64,000 nucleotides of DNA. It comes from Planctomycetaceae bacterium. Lineage in GTDB: Bacteria > Planctomycetota > Planctomycetia > Pirellulales > Lacipirellulaceae. Each line of letters starts with the position of its first letter. The stretch's first letter is position 1. Under the pieces are notes generated by a model that saw only the letters and a program-made list of their open reading frames with translations, was not told where the DNA came from and did not search any database. The position numbers were made by a program, and so were the translations under genes. The stretch spans positions 124,001-188,000 of the forward strand of contig PABB01000080.1 of assembly GCA_002702655.1 (NCBI GenBank), in the 5' to 3' direction. Of this stretch, positions 30,317-39,864 are shown piece after piece.

Positions 30317-31239
30317 GAGCTGCGCAGCTGGCCCGCGCTGCTGCCGGCGGCCAATTCGTCGATCATTGCCGTGGTGGCCGCGGCGACGGCGTCCTGCCAC
30401 TTGGCTTCGCCGAACCGCTCGGCGTACTCGCCCTGGCGGTAGGCGAAGATCAGTGCGCGGCTGTTGTTGATCACGGCGCCCAGTCCGCGGTCGTCGAAGG
30501 CCCCCGCCACGTCGGCGGCGCCGGCGCCTTGGCTGCCGTAGCCAGGCACCAAAAACCACGTGTGCGGCATGGCGGACCGCAGCTCGACCAGTTGCTCGGG
30601 ATAGGTCGCCCCCGCCACGGCGCCGACGATCCCGTAGCCGTGCCGGCCGGCGGTCTCCGCCGACATCCGCTCGACCAGCGCCGCCGTGTGCCGATAGACG
30701 GTTTGCCCGTCGGCGGTGAGATCCTGCAGCAGCCCGCCGCCGGGGTTGGAGGTCTTCACGAGCACGAACAACCCGGCCGCCCGCTGCTGAGCCACCTCCA
30801 CAAACGGCGTGAGGCTGTCCTCGCCCAGATACGGGCTGACCGTCAGCGCGTCGCCCCGCCACGGCGCCGCGTCGCGACCCAACATGCCGCGAGCGTAGGC
30901 TTCGGCCGTGCTGCCGATGTCGTTGCGTTTGGCGTCCAGGATCACCAGCAACCCCCGCTGCTGCGCATGCGCAATCACGTCGACCAGGGCGGTGACCCCC
31001 ACGGGGCCCAACTCCTCGAAGAACGCCGACTGCGGCTTGACCACCGGGACCAGGTCGGCCACGGCGTCGATCACGCCGCGGCAGAACTCGCGGTAGGCGG
31101 CCGCGCGGCCCGCGGTTGAGTCGACATGGGCCTCGGCCAGGGGGGCGGGCAACTGGTTCCACCGTGGGTCGAGCCCCACGCACACCGGGGTGCGGCGCGA
31201 GATGACGGCGTCGGCCAGGGCGTCGGTAAAGTGGGACAC
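30313..31239 (-). CDS. pyrF: Orotidine 5'-phosphate decarboxylase
   Basis: A 308-residue OMP decarboxylase of the longer (type 2) class, catalysing the last step of UMP synthesis in the cytoplasm. The start at 31239 gives MSHFTDALADAV. Motifs: VCVGLDPRW (about 19-27), VVKPQSAFFE (Lys68) and the catalytic LDAKRNDIGSTAEAY (Asp102, Lys104, Asp107), then SPYLGEDS and FVLVKTSNPG of the phosphate-binding side. The stop overlaps the xylanase start by 4 bases. The 5' side (31240-31518) is a divergent promoter region shared with the acyltransferase. Confidence 0.95.
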   Translation of the reverse strand: MSHFTDALADAVISRRTPVCVGLDPRWNQLPAPLAEAHVDSTAGRAAAYREFCRGVIDAVADLVPVVKPQSAFFEELGPVGVTALVDVIAHAQQRGLLVILDAKRNDIGSTAEAYARGMLGRDAAPWRGDALTVSPYLGEDSLTPFVEVAQQRAAGLFVLVKTSNPGGGLLQDLTADGQTVYRHTAALVERMSAETAGRHGYGIVGAVAGATYPEQLVELRSAMPHTWFLVPGYGSQGAGAADVAGAFDDRGLGAVINNSRALIFAYRQGEYAERFGEAKWQDAVAAATTAMIDELAAGSSAGQLRSS

Positions 31240-31518
31240 GGCAACGGGGCCCGATACAGAGGACGGCGAACGAAGGAGCTGAAACGCCCGCGATTGTAGC
31301 TGATGGGGCCGCCGCCTGTCACGTTGCAGGTACTCCGAAGGAGCGTCGAGAAACCGAGGTTAGGGTGGCTGGGGACGACCAACGGGAGCCCCCAGTGAAG
31401 TCCCTGGGGGCTCCGCTGCGCTTCGTCCCCAGCCACCCGCCGCTGGCATCGCCCGCCGCGGGCGAGTCGCCTATCATGGTCCCCTTGCACTCACGAATCA
31501 GCCGACCGCAGTTCCCCG

Positions 31519-32328
31519 ATGGACGTCCTCGAATTCGACAACGGAACCTACCGCACGCCCCCGGGGCGGCGCGGCAAGCTGCTGGCGCGCATCTCGCCGA
31601 CCGCGTCTTTCTTTCTTCGCTACCCGTGGATCATCTTCAAAGCCGCCTGGCGAGCCAAACGCGGCCGGTTGGACGGCGCCGCCTGGGCCGATGCCAGCCG
31701 CGAGGTGCTCGAGGCGTTGGAGGCCGCCGGCTGCACCTGCGAGATCACCGGCGTGGAGCACCTGCGCGGCCTCGACGGTCCGTACATTGTCGTCGCCAAC
31801 CACATGAGCACGCTGGAGACGATGGTGCTGCCGGTCGTGCTGCAGCCGCTGCGCAAGACCACGTTTGTCGTGAAGCGGTCGCTGACGACAATGCCGGTGT
31901 TCAAGCACATCATGAACTCGCGGCAGGCCATCGCCGTCACGCAGGACAATCCCCGCGAAGACCTCAAGACGATGCTCGCCGAGGGGTTGGACCGCCTGCA
32001 GCGCGGTTACACGCTGGTTGTGTTTCCGCAGGGCTCGCGGACGATGCAGTTCGATCCCAAGCGGCTCAACACGATTGGGGTGAAGCTGGCCGCCCGTGCC
32101 GGAGTGCCGCTGGTGCCGTGCGCCGTGGCGACCGACGCCTGGGGCCTCGGTGATTGGATTCCCGAACTGGCCAAGATCGATCCCGCCAAGCCAATTCGCA
32201 TGGCGTTCGACGCCCCGCTGCAAGTCACCGGTCGCGGCGAAGCGCAGCACGCGCGGACGCTGGAGTTCATCGGCGAGCGGCTGAGCGAGTGGGGTTACGA
32301 CGTGCCGCAGGCGAGTGGTGGTGAGTGA
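31519..32328 (+). CDS. PlsC-type lysophospholipid (1-acylglycerol-3-phosphate) acyltransferase
   Basis: A 269-residue acyltransferase starting at ATG 31519. The catalytic block reads VVANHMSTLE (91-100): His95 is kept but the acidic residue after four positions is Glu100 in place of the usual Asp. The acceptor/phosphate block is VVFPQGSRT (about 166-174), where families usually have FPEGTRS. VPLVPCAV follows at about 196. These enzymes add the second acyl chain to lysophosphatidic acid at the inner membrane. The substitutions suggest a divergent member, possibly with another acceptor. It is a single gene, divergent from pyrF. Confidence 0.85.
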   Translation: MDVLEFDNGTYRTPPGRRGKLLARISPTASFFLRYPWIIFKAAWRAKRGRLDGAAWADASREVLEALEAAGCTCEITGVEHLRGLDGPYIVVANHMSTLETMVLPVVLQPLRKTTFVVKRSLTTMPVFKHIMNSRQAIAVTQDNPREDLKTMLAEGLDRLQRGYTLVVFPQGSRTMQFDPKRLNTIGVKLAARAGVPLVPCAVATDAWGLGDWIPELAKIDPAKPIRMAFDAPLQVTGRGEAQHARTLEFIGERLSEWGYDVPQASGGE

Positions 32329-33064
32329 TTGTGAAGCAAGAAGCAAGAGGCCGTCCCGTCAGGGACGACTGAGAATAGCCCAGCGATTCATCGCTGGGTT
32401 TGCAGGCATCGGCCGGGCCGACAATCCCGTTAGGGACGGCTGAATTCCGCTAACCCACTTTCATTCGTCCCTGTCGGGACTTGCGATAAGGACTGCTCAG
32501 GTTTCCCAGAGATGAATTTCCCAGAGATGAATCGCTGGGCTATTTCCATGAACTCCCTCCGGGAGAATCACGGCGCGCATACAGAGCGGGCTAGTTTTCC
32601 TGTTGGTTGCGGCGTCGGCGCTCTAGGTCGCAGGCTTGCTCACTGAAGCTCTATCGAGCGACATCCGAAGCGTGCGAGGCTCCGTTCGTCGAACAAACCC
32701 CAATTTTCGCGTGTCGCCTAGATTCTCGCCGTCTGTCTGCCGCTTTGCGCAGAAAATCAGCGCTGTTCCGGCTAAGCGGTTTTGTCGCCGGCGCCCGGCG
32801 GCGCGCCGTAACCTCTTCGATAGTTGCAAGTTGAGGCGCATCGAGCCGCCGCGTGGCAAGCGGCTGCCGTCGACTCATCCCGCTGACGAGGGCCCTGCAG
32901 TTTTTGACCATCGGCGCCCGCGTCGGTAGAGTGTGCCGATGGGTTTGCGGCGCTGCCGGCGCGTCGCCTGTCGTCCCGGACGATGTACGGCCCGCGCGGC
33001 ATGCGCTGTCGTTGCATGCCGCGAGGAACGTGGTTGTCGTCCTTCCTCTGCGGAGTTCTTGCCG
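32329..33064. repeat. 736-base intergenic region with palindromes and a 15-bp tandem repeat
   Basis: No gene is supported. Hairpins: CGTCCCGTCAGGGACG (32352-32367), CCCAGCGATTCATCGCTGGG (32379-32398), CCGTTAGGGACGG near 32427 and GTCCCTGTCGGGAC near 32467. The 15-mer TTTCCCAGAGATGAA is repeated in tandem at 32502-32531 and runs into ATCGCTGGG, so it repeats part of the second hairpin. From about 32,600 to 33,050 I see nothing recognisable except a GGAG site for the next gene (33052-33055). Confidence 0.7.
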
Positions 33065-34372
33065 ATGTTCGGTCATACATCGCCGGTGAGCCGGCGCGGA
33101 TTTCTTACCGTCGGCGCTGTCGGCGGGCTCGGGCTCACCCTTGGCGATTGGTTCGCCCTGCGCCATGCAGCGGCGGCCGAGAACGAGTATGTCAGCCCGC
33201 CGGTGAAGGCGCAAAGCGTCATCCACATCTTCCTGCCCGGCGGGATCAGCGCGCAGGAATCGTTCGACCCCAAGCCGCTGGCGCCGATCGAGTACCGCGG
33301 CGAGCTGCGGGCGATCCCGACCAAGATCGCCGGCGAGCAGTTCAGCGAGCTGCTGCCGCGCACCGCCGGCATCGCGGACAAGCTGACCGTGGTCCGCTCG
33401 CTCACGCACAGCGAGGCGGCCCACGAGCGCGGCGTGCAGAACATGCTGACCGGCTACCGGCCCAGCCCCGCGCTGGAGTTCCCCAGTCTGGGCAGCATCG
33501 TGAGCCACGAGTTCGGCCCCCGCAAAAACCTGCCGGCGTACATTTGCGTGCCCAATATGCCCAGCCCTTACGCGGGCCCGGGGTATTTGAGCGCGGCCTA
33601 CGCCCCGTTCAGTCTGGGCGACGACCCGGCGCGCAACGGGTTCAAGGTGCGCGACCTGAACCTGCCGGGCGGGGTGGACGAAGCGCGGTTCACGCGGCGG
33701 CGCGAAGCGCTCGCGGCGGTCAATCAATCGTTCGTCGACCGCACCCAGGCCGACGGTGTGGCCGCGATGAACTCGTTTTACCAACGGGCGTTCGACCTGA
33801 TCGGGTCGGAGTCGGCCCGCGAGGCGTTCAACATCGACGCCGAGGACGGCAAGATGCGCGACCGCTACGGCCGCCATCAGGCCGGGCAGCGGATGCTGAT
33901 GGCGCGGCGGTTGGTCGAGGCGGGCGCGAGGTTCGTTACGCTCAGCTACGGCGGCTGGGATCATCACGTGCAGGTGACCGGCAACATGCGGCGGCTGATG
34001 CCGGCGTTTGATCAAGCGTTTGCCGCGCTCGTGAGCGACCTGGACGAGCGCGGCCTGCTGGACGACACGTTGGTATTGGTGTCGACCGAGTTCGGCCGCA
34101 CGCCCAAGCTCAACCAGGACGGCGGTCGCGACCACTGGGCCAAGGTGTTCAGCGTCGTCGCCGCCGGCGGCGGCATGCGACGCGGCATGGTGGTCGGCTC
34201 GTCGGGCGCCACGGCCACCGAGCCGGAAGACACGCCGGTCTCGCCCGAAGATCTGGCCACGACCGTGCTGCATCAACTGGGCATCCCGGCCGAGAAAGAG
34301 CTGATGGCCCCCGGCGCCCGCCCGATCGAAATCGTCAAAGGCGGCCAGGTCCGCCGCGAGATGCTCACCTGA
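33065..34372 (+). CDS. DUF1501 family protein, Tat-exported
   Basis: A 435-residue DUF1501 (sulfatase-fold-like) protein. ATG 33065 has GGAG 9 bases upstream. The N-terminus carries a Tat-type signal, SRRGFLTVGAVGGLG (about 9-23). Family blocks: SVIHIFLPGGISAQESFDPKP (cited in part), LTVVRSLTHSEAAHERGVQ (about 118-136), SYGGWDHH (about 297) and STEFGRTPKLN (about 340-350). DUF1501 proteins lie beside DUF1549/DUF1553 genes throughout Planctomycetes; their function is unknown. Here the partner is separated by one gene in the same direction. Confidence 0.92.
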   Translation: MFGHTSPVSRRGFLTVGAVGGLGLTLGDWFALRHAAAAENEYVSPPVKAQSVIHIFLPGGISAQESFDPKPLAPIEYRGELRAIPTKIAGEQFSELLPRTAGIADKLTVVRSLTHSEAAHERGVQNMLTGYRPSPALEFPSLGSIVSHEFGPRKNLPAYICVPNMPSPYAGPGYLSAAYAPFSLGDDPARNGFKVRDLNLPGGVDEARFTRRREALAAVNQSFVDRTQADGVAAMNSFYQRAFDLIGSESAREAFNIDAEDGKMRDRYGRHQAGQRMLMARRLVEAGARFVTLSYGGWDHHVQVTGNMRRLMPAFDQAFAALVSDLDERGLLDDTLVLVSTEFGRTPKLNQDGGRDHWAKVFSVVAAGGGMRRGMVVGSSGATATEPEDTPVSPEDLATTVLHQLGIPAEKELMAPGARPIEIVKGGQVRREMLT

Positions 34373-34402
34373 CGGTTCGGGCGTCGCCTTGTTCCTTGTT
34401 CA

Positions 34403-34644
34403 GTTGCGCGCAAAGGCGCGAAGGCGCAAAGGGAAGACGCAAAGATTTTTCCAGTCGCAGCGTCGATCGCGGGTACTGGCCGGTACTCGGCAACTTCTCC
34501 GTCATTGGCGACGCGATGCGAGTCGACACGCTCTCAAGAAGAGCTTTTCCGCTGCCTCCAACGCAAACGTGGCACGATGAAGAAAGCCTGTGCTGATTTA
34601 CGCTTGGCCGACCGCCTTCGCGCCTTTGCGCCTTGGCGCGCGAC
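34403..34644. repeat. 30-bp inverted repeat spanning a gene start
   Basis: The left arm (34403-34432) and the reverse complement of the right arm (34615-34644) match at 26 of 30 positions by my alignment; both are runs of GGCGC and AAGG units. The start codon of the PPC-domain gene (34577) lies in the loop, and the right arm is inside its signal-peptide coding region (RLRAFAPWRA). Confidence 0.75.
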
Positions 34645-36961
34645 AATCATTGCGTGCCTGTGCCTCGCAGCGGCCGCGGCCGATGCGGGCGAGCCGCGGT
34701 TGGATTTGCTCGAGCCGCAGGGCGCCCAGCGGGGGACGACCGTGTCGGTCGATCTGGTCGGCCCCCGCGTCGGCAAGTCGCCGCTGCACCTGCTGCTGGA
34801 GCGGCCCGGGGTGGAGGTGCTCAGACTGGAGCCGGTCGACGGCAACCGCGTGCGGGCCGAGTTGCAGCTGGCCGACGACTGCCCGCTGGGCATCCACCCG
34901 CTGCGCGTGCACACCGGCACGGGGTTGAGCAACCTGCGCACGCTGCACGTCGGCGCCTTGGCCGAAGCCAACGAAGCCGAACCCAACGACGCGGCCGAGC
35001 AAGCCCAAGAGATTGCGCTGGATACGGTGGTCAACGGCGTCGTGAAAGCGGCCGATGTTGATCGCTATGCCGTGCAACTGGCCGAGGGCGAGCGGCTGTC
35101 GGTCGAGATCGAAGCGATGCGGCTCGGCCGCACGTTCTTCGACGCGGCGATCGCGGTGCTCGACCCGGCGGGCGAGCAGATCGCGTTCTGCGACGACGCC
35201 GGCCCGGCACGGCAGGACGCCATGCTGTCGCTGGTCGCCCCCGCGGCGGGGCGCTACACGGTCGTGGTGCACGACGCCGCCATGCAGGGTAACGATCAGT
35301 CGAGCTATCGGCTACACGTCGGTCGATTCCCGCGGCCGACCGCGGCTTACCCGCCGGGCGGTCAGCCGGGCGAGCAGTTGGAAGTCCGCTGGCTCGGCGA
35401 TGCCGCCGGCGAACGCACTGAAACGATCACGCTGCCGGCCGATGCCGGGCCGGACTACGGGGTGCATCCGGCAGACGACCGCGGGGCGAGTCCCACCCCG
35501 TTGCCGCTGCGGGTCGTCGAAATCCCCAACGCCCTGGAAGCGGAACCCAACGACAACCGCGAGCAGCCCACCGCAATGCCGACAATCGCCGCGGCGACCG
35601 GCGTGATCGGCACGCCGGGCGACTTGGACCACTTCCGCTTCCCGGCCAAGAAGGGCCAGGCGATCGATTTCCGCATGTACGCCCAGCAGCTGGGCTCGCC
35701 GTTGGATGGGATCGTGCGGATCTACAATCTCGACGGCCGGCAACTCGCCGCGAACGACGACGACCGCGGCAAGCCCGATTCGTATCTGCGGTTCAATCCG
35801 CCCGAGGATGGCGAGTACCTGCTGCGTGTGGAGGACCGCATCAACCAGGGCGGCCCGGAGTATGTGTATCGCGTCGAAGCGACTCGTCCCGCGCCGGTCG
35901 TCGACCTGCGGCTGGACGAACTGCAGCGGTACGTGTCGCAAACCGTGGTCGTGCCGCGCGGCAATCGTACGGTCGTGATGGTCACCGCCTCGCGCCGCGA
36001 CGTCGGCGGCCCGCTGCAGGTGCAAGCTGCCGGATTGCCCGCGGGCGTGACGGCGACCGCGCCCGAGCTGCCCGGCAACTTCAACCGCGTGCCGATCGTG
36101 TTCGAGGCGGCCCCCGACGCCGAGTTGACCGCCGGGTTGTGGACGATCGGCGCCACGCCGCTGGACGAAAACAAGCCATTCGCCACGCGGTTCGAGCAGC
36201 AGACCTGGCTGGTGCGGGGCCGCAACAACGTGCCCATGTGGGACTACTACGCCGACGCGCCGCCCATTGCGGTGACTGAGGCAGTTCCGTTCCGCCTGCG
36301 ATTGGTCGAGCCCAAGGCGCCGCTGGTGCAAAACGGCTCGAAGGACCTGCAGGTCACCGCCGAGCGGGACGAGGGCTTCGACGGCGCCATTCGCGTGCGG
36401 ATGCTGTACAACCCGCCGGGCATTTCGGCGAACAACTCGCGCTCGATTCCCCAAGGCAAAAGCGACGCAGTCGTGCCGATCACCGCCAGCGGCAACGCCG
36501 CGGTGGGCGAGTGGCCTGTGGTCGTGTGGGGCGAAGCGGGCATCGACGGCCGCATCGTCACCTCGACCCAACTGGTCACGCTGCGCGTGGCGCCGGGGCA
36601 CATGGGGCTCACATTTCCCACGGTCGCCGTCACCCAGGGCGGCGCAGGCGAGTATGTCGTGCCCTTGGAGCAGCGCACCCCGTTTGCGGGCGCCGCCAAG
36701 CTGGAACTGCTGGGCCTCCCCCCGGGCGTGACCGCGCCGGTTGTGGAAGTCACCAGCGACGCCACCGAAGCCAAATTCCCCCTCACCGTCGCTGCCGACG
36801 CCCGCGTGGGTCGGCACCGCTCGATCATGTGCCGCGTGACGCTCACCGAGGCCGACGAGCCGGTCGTGCAGACGGTGGGTCGCGGCGAAGTGCGGGTCGA
36901 CCCCCCGCCGCAGCCGCCCCAGGCGACCGCCACCGCCGCACAGGAAGGACGCAATTCGTGA
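34577..36961 (+). CDS. Secreted protein with PPC (pre-peptidase C-terminal) domains
   Basis: A 794-residue exported protein. ATG 34577 begins MKKACADLRLADR, with a signal segment ATIIACLCLAAAAADAG. Two PPC-type beta domains are marked by EAEPNDAAEQAQ...DVDRYAVQLAEGERL (about 136-190) and EAEPNDNREQPTAMP...DLDHFRFPAKKGQ (about 322-365), each ending in YxLxV strands. Further C-terminal beta domains (about 440-780) are not recognised. It lacks catalytic motifs and probably acts as a carbohydrate- or surface-binding partner of the neighbouring DUF1501 and DUF1549/DUF1553 proteins. Its stop overlaps the next gene. Confidence 0.88.
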   Translation: MKKACADLRLADRLRAFAPWRATIIACLCLAAAAADAGEPRLDLLEPQGAQRGTTVSVDLVGPRVGKSPLHLLLERPGVEVLRLEPVDGNRVRAELQLADDCPLGIHPLRVHTGTGLSNLRTLHVGALAEANEAEPNDAAEQAQEIALDTVVNGVVKAADVDRYAVQLAEGERLSVEIEAMRLGRTFFDAAIAVLDPAGEQIAFCDDAGPARQDAMLSLVAPAAGRYTVVVHDAAMQGNDQSSYRLHVGRFPRPTAAYPPGGQPGEQLEVRWLGDAAGERTETITLPADAGPDYGVHPADDRGASPTPLPLRVVEIPNALEAEPNDNREQPTAMPTIAAATGVIGTPGDLDHFRFPAKKGQAIDFRMYAQQLGSPLDGIVRIYNLDGRQLAANDDDRGKPDSYLRFNPPEDGEYLLRVEDRINQGGPEYVYRVEATRPAPVVDLRLDELQRYVSQTVVVPRGNRTVVMVTASRRDVGGPLQVQAAGLPAGVTATAPELPGNFNRVPIVFEAAPDAELTAGLWTIGATPLDENKPFATRFEQQTWLVRGRNNVPMWDYYADAPPIAVTEAVPFRLRLVEPKAPLVQNGSKDLQVTAERDEGFDGAIRVRMLYNPPGISANNSRSIPQGKSDAVVPITASGNAAVGEWPVVVWGEAGIDGRIVTSTQLVTLRVAPGHMGLTFPTVAVTQGGAGEYVVPLEQRTPFAGAAKLELLGLPPGVTAPVVEVTSDATEAKFPLTVAADARVGRHRSIMCRVTLTEADEPVVQTVGRGEVRVDPPPQPPQATATAAQEGRNS

Positions 36962-39666
36962 TGAAATCAGATTCCACAGGGTGCCATGGCCACCCAGCGA
37001 TAGCCGGTTGGCCATGCGAGCGCGGGATGAAGTTCGCAGGCCCACAACGGAAGTCCCAGGTCGTGGTCGATTTTCTCCGAGAATCGACCAATCCGGCCCC
37101 ACGCCGGTCACCGGAATTGTCCTGCAATCAGGCGCCGAAAGTCGACTTTCGGAGAAAGTCGACCACGCTGTTGGCGCCTTGGGCGCTGCAGCTTCGGTTA
37201 AGATTGGCATCGTTTGCCCTGTGGGCTGCGGTTTACTCACCCGCCCCTATTGCGCACGCAGAAGAACCGGCGGAGTCGGCCGCTTCGCCGCCCGTTGCTG
37301 CTGAGTTCGTCGAGCTGGCCGTCTACCCGCCGCAGGTCCGCTTGGAGCACGGCGCCGACGCCCAGCGGGTCATCGCCGTGGCCACCCGGGCCGATGGCGT
37401 TACGGTCGATGTGACCAGTCAAGTCCAATGGAGCCGCGCCGGCGAGGGGCCGGAGCTGCTGGCCGTAGACGCCGGCGTGGTCACGCCGCGTGCGGTCGGC
37501 AACGCGCTGCTTCAAGCCCAGCTCGGCGAGCTGACCGCGGCGACCGACGTGCAGGTGGCGGCCGTCGACCCGCCGGGAGCGCCGGAATTCCGCCACGACG
37601 TGATGCCCGTGTTCATGCGCGCCGGCTGCAACGCCGGCGGTTGCCACGGCGCCGCCCTGGGCAAGGACGGCTTCCAGTTGTCGCTGTTCGGCTACGACCC
37701 AGCGGGCGACTACTATCGGCTGACGCGGCAACTCTCCACGCGGCGGATCAACCGCGCGCTGCCCGACGACAGCCTGCTGCTGCAAAAGGCGATTGCCGGC
37801 GTGCCGCACACGGGCGGCAAGCGGTTCACGCCCGACGACGAGTATTACGCCGCGATCCACGACTGGATTGCCGCGGGCGCCGGCGACGACGCCGAGCAGG
37901 CCGCCACGGTCGAGTCGCTGCAGATTTACCCGCCGCAGGCCGTGCTCGAAGGCTCCGACGCAGCGCAGCAGTTCATCGCCGTGGCCACGTACAGCGATGG
38001 CGAGCAGCGCGACGTGACCGACCTGGCCGTGTTCCTCAGCAACAACGACGCGTCGGCCGCCGTGGGCGACTCGGGGCTGGTGACCGCCGCCAACGCGGGC
38101 GAGGCGTTTGTCACGGCTCGCTTCGACGTGCACACGGTGGGCAGCCAAGTGCTGTCGCTCTCGCCCGAAGCGAAGTACGAGCCGCCCGCCGAACCGCCCG
38201 CCAACTTCATCGACGAACTGGTCGAAGCCAAGCTGAGCAAGTTGCGCGTCTCGCCCAGCGGACTGTGCACCGACGACGAGTTCCTCCGCCGCGTGACAAT
38301 CGATCTGGCCGGACGGTTGCCGACGGCCGAAGAACGCGCTGCGCTGCACGATGACCAATCGCCCGAACGCCGCGAGCACGTGGTCGATGCGCTGTTGGCC
38401 TCGCCCGACTTCGTCGACGTCTGGGCGCTGAAGTGGGCCGAGATCCTGCTGGTCCGCTCCGAACCGAATCGTGTCGAGTACAAGCCGATGTACTTGTACT
38501 GGCAGTGGATCCGCAATCACGTGGCCGCCGGCACGCCGGCCGACGCGATGGTCCGCGAGCTGATCTCCGCCAGCGGCAGTTCGTTCCTGGAGCCGGAGGT
38601 CAACTTCTACCAGATCGAGCCCGACGCCAAGAAGATCGCGGAGAACGCGGCCCAGGCGTTTTTGGGCATCCGCGTGCAGTGCGCCCAGTGCCACAACCAT
38701 CCGTTCGATCGCTGGACGATGGACGATTACTATTCGTTCGCGGCGTTCTTCTCGCAGATTGCTCGCAAGCGGACCGAGGACTACCGCGAGATCTTGGTCT
38801 TCAACCGCGGCGGGGGCGAATCGACTCTCCCCGTCACGGGCAAAGCGATGCCGCCGAAGTTCCTGGGCGGCGAGCAGCCAGAGATCAACCGCCGCGATCG
38901 TCGCGAGGTGGTCGCCGAGTGGATCGCGTCGCCGGACAATCCGTACTTCGCCGCCAACTTGGCGAACCGCGCCTGGTCGCACATGCTGGGCGTGGGCATC
39001 GTCGAGCCGGTCGACGACGTGCGGGTGAGCAACCCGCCCAGCAACCCGGAACTGCTCGACGCGCTGGCCGCGCGGCTGGTCAAGCACGAGTTCGACATCC
39101 GCAAGCTGTTGCGCGACATTGCGACCAGCTACGCTTATCAGCGCACGGTGGAAACGACCGCGGGCAACGCCCACGATCAGCGCAACTTCGCCCACGCGCT
39201 GGTTCGCCGCATCCCCGCCGAAGCGTTGCTGGACTGCGTGAGCCAGGCCACGGGGGCGCCCGAGCGGCTGCCCGGCTTGCCGCCCGGCGCGCGGGCGCTG
39301 GAAGTCGCCGACGGCAACGGCGGCAACTACTTTCTGACCGCGTTTGGCCGCTCGAAGCGAACCACGGTTTGCGCGTGCGAAGCGTCCGCCGAGCCCACGC
39401 TGTCGCAGGCGCTGCACATGCTCAACGGCAACACGGTGCATGGCAAGATTACTCAGGGCGGGCTCGTGAAGACGTGGCTGGAGGAGGGACGCACGCCCGC
39501 CGAGGTGATCGCGGCGATCTACGACCGCTGCCTGGGCCGGGCGCCCTCCGAAGCCGAGTCGCAACAACTGCTCGCCCTGTGCGGCGACAACGAGAAACCG
39601 GTCGCCGAGTTGGAAGACGCCTTCTGGGCGGTGCTCAACTCGCGCGAGTTTTTGTTCAATCATTAA
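36961..39666 (+). CDS. DUF1549/DUF1553 protein with Ig-like and cytochrome-like motifs
   Basis: A protein of up to 901 residues. GTG 36958 / ATG 36961 overlaps the previous stop, but a signal peptide (RLRLASFALWAAVYSPAPI) only appears at about residue 78, so a later start such as TTG 37171 is possible. Order: Ig-like repeat (EFVELAVYPPQVRLE); cytochrome-like motif AGCNAGGCHGAALGKDGF (about 220); second Ig-like repeat; DUF1549 with FIDELVEAKL, RRVTIDLAGRLPT and CAQCHNHPFDRW (about 580); DUF1553 with ANRAWSHMLGVGIVEPVDD and ending LNSREFLFNH. Function unknown; probably a periplasmic haem protein linked to polymer degradation. Confidence 0.92.
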   Translation: MKSDSTGCHGHPAIAGWPCERGMKFAGPQRKSQVVVDFLRESTNPAPRRSPELSCNQAPKVDFRRKSTTLLAPWALQLRLRLASFALWAAVYSPAPIAHAEEPAESAASPPVAAEFVELAVYPPQVRLEHGADAQRVIAVATRADGVTVDVTSQVQWSRAGEGPELLAVDAGVVTPRAVGNALLQAQLGELTAATDVQVAAVDPPGAPEFRHDVMPVFMRAGCNAGGCHGAALGKDGFQLSLFGYDPAGDYYRLTRQLSTRRINRALPDDSLLLQKAIAGVPHTGGKRFTPDDEYYAAIHDWIAAGAGDDAEQAATVESLQIYPPQAVLEGSDAAQQFIAVATYSDGEQRDVTDLAVFLSNNDASAAVGDSGLVTAANAGEAFVTARFDVHTVGSQVLSLSPEAKYEPPAEPPANFIDELVEAKLSKLRVSPSGLCTDDEFLRRVTIDLAGRLPTAEERAALHDDQSPERREHVVDALLASPDFVDVWALKWAEILLVRSEPNRVEYKPMYLYWQWIRNHVAAGTPADAMVRELISASGSSFLEPEVNFYQIEPDAKKIAENAAQAFLGIRVQCAQCHNHPFDRWTMDDYYSFAAFFSQIARKRTEDYREILVFNRGGGESTLPVTGKAMPPKFLGGEQPEINRRDRREVVAEWIASPDNPYFAANLANRAWSHMLGVGIVEPVDDVRVSNPPSNPELLDALAARLVKHEFDIRKLLRDIATSYAYQRTVETTAGNAHDQRNFAHALVRRIPAEALLDCVSQATGAPERLPGLPPGARALEVADGNGGNYFLTAFGRSKRTTVCACEASAEPTLSQALHMLNGNTVHGKITQGGLVKTWLEEGRTPAEVIAAIYDRCLGRAPSEAESQQLLALCGDNEKPVAELEDAFWAVLNSREFLFNH
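37065..37163. repeat. Two REP-like hairpins inside a 5' coding region
   Basis: GGTCGATTTTC, loop TCC, GAGAATCGACC (37065-37089, near-perfect) and GTCGACTTTC, loop GGA, GAAAGTCGAC (37141-37163, perfect). Read in frame they encode VDFLRESTN and VDFRRKSTT at the front of the DUF1549/DUF1553 frame. They belong to the same family as the hairpins at 29,106-29,202. Confidence 0.8.
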
Positions 39667-39696
39667 TGGCCCGCCTCGCTGGTTTCGCAGGACCGA

Positions 39697-39864
39697 ACCG
39701 CGAAGGTCGCGAAAGCTCACGAAAGAAGATGCGGCAGGCTCCGGCTTGCTTGACGGCAACATGATTAACATTGTTTCGCACTCGGTGTTCCGCTGCGGCC
39801 GCGCGCTGCAGCGTTTCGACCATGTCGTTCTCCTCGGCGCTCTCTGCGTCCTCTGCGGTGAGAA
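39697..39864. repeat. Diverged inverted copies of a dispersed GCAGAG/GCGAAG repeat
   Basis: Left copy ACCGCGAAGGTCGCGAAAGC (39697 onward) and, inverted, GCGCTCTCTGCGTCCTCTGC (39837 onward) continuing GGTGAGAAA. The right copy lies in the signal-peptide coding region of the next gene (VLLGALCVLCGEKS). A further copy is at 63936-63972. Confidence 0.65.

Noticed and set aside
29207-31183. A 658-codon minus-strand frame covering both pyrF and the xylanase
   Set aside because: Its first half is Arg/Gly-rich shadow sequence of pyrF in another frame; the real start is ATG 30316.
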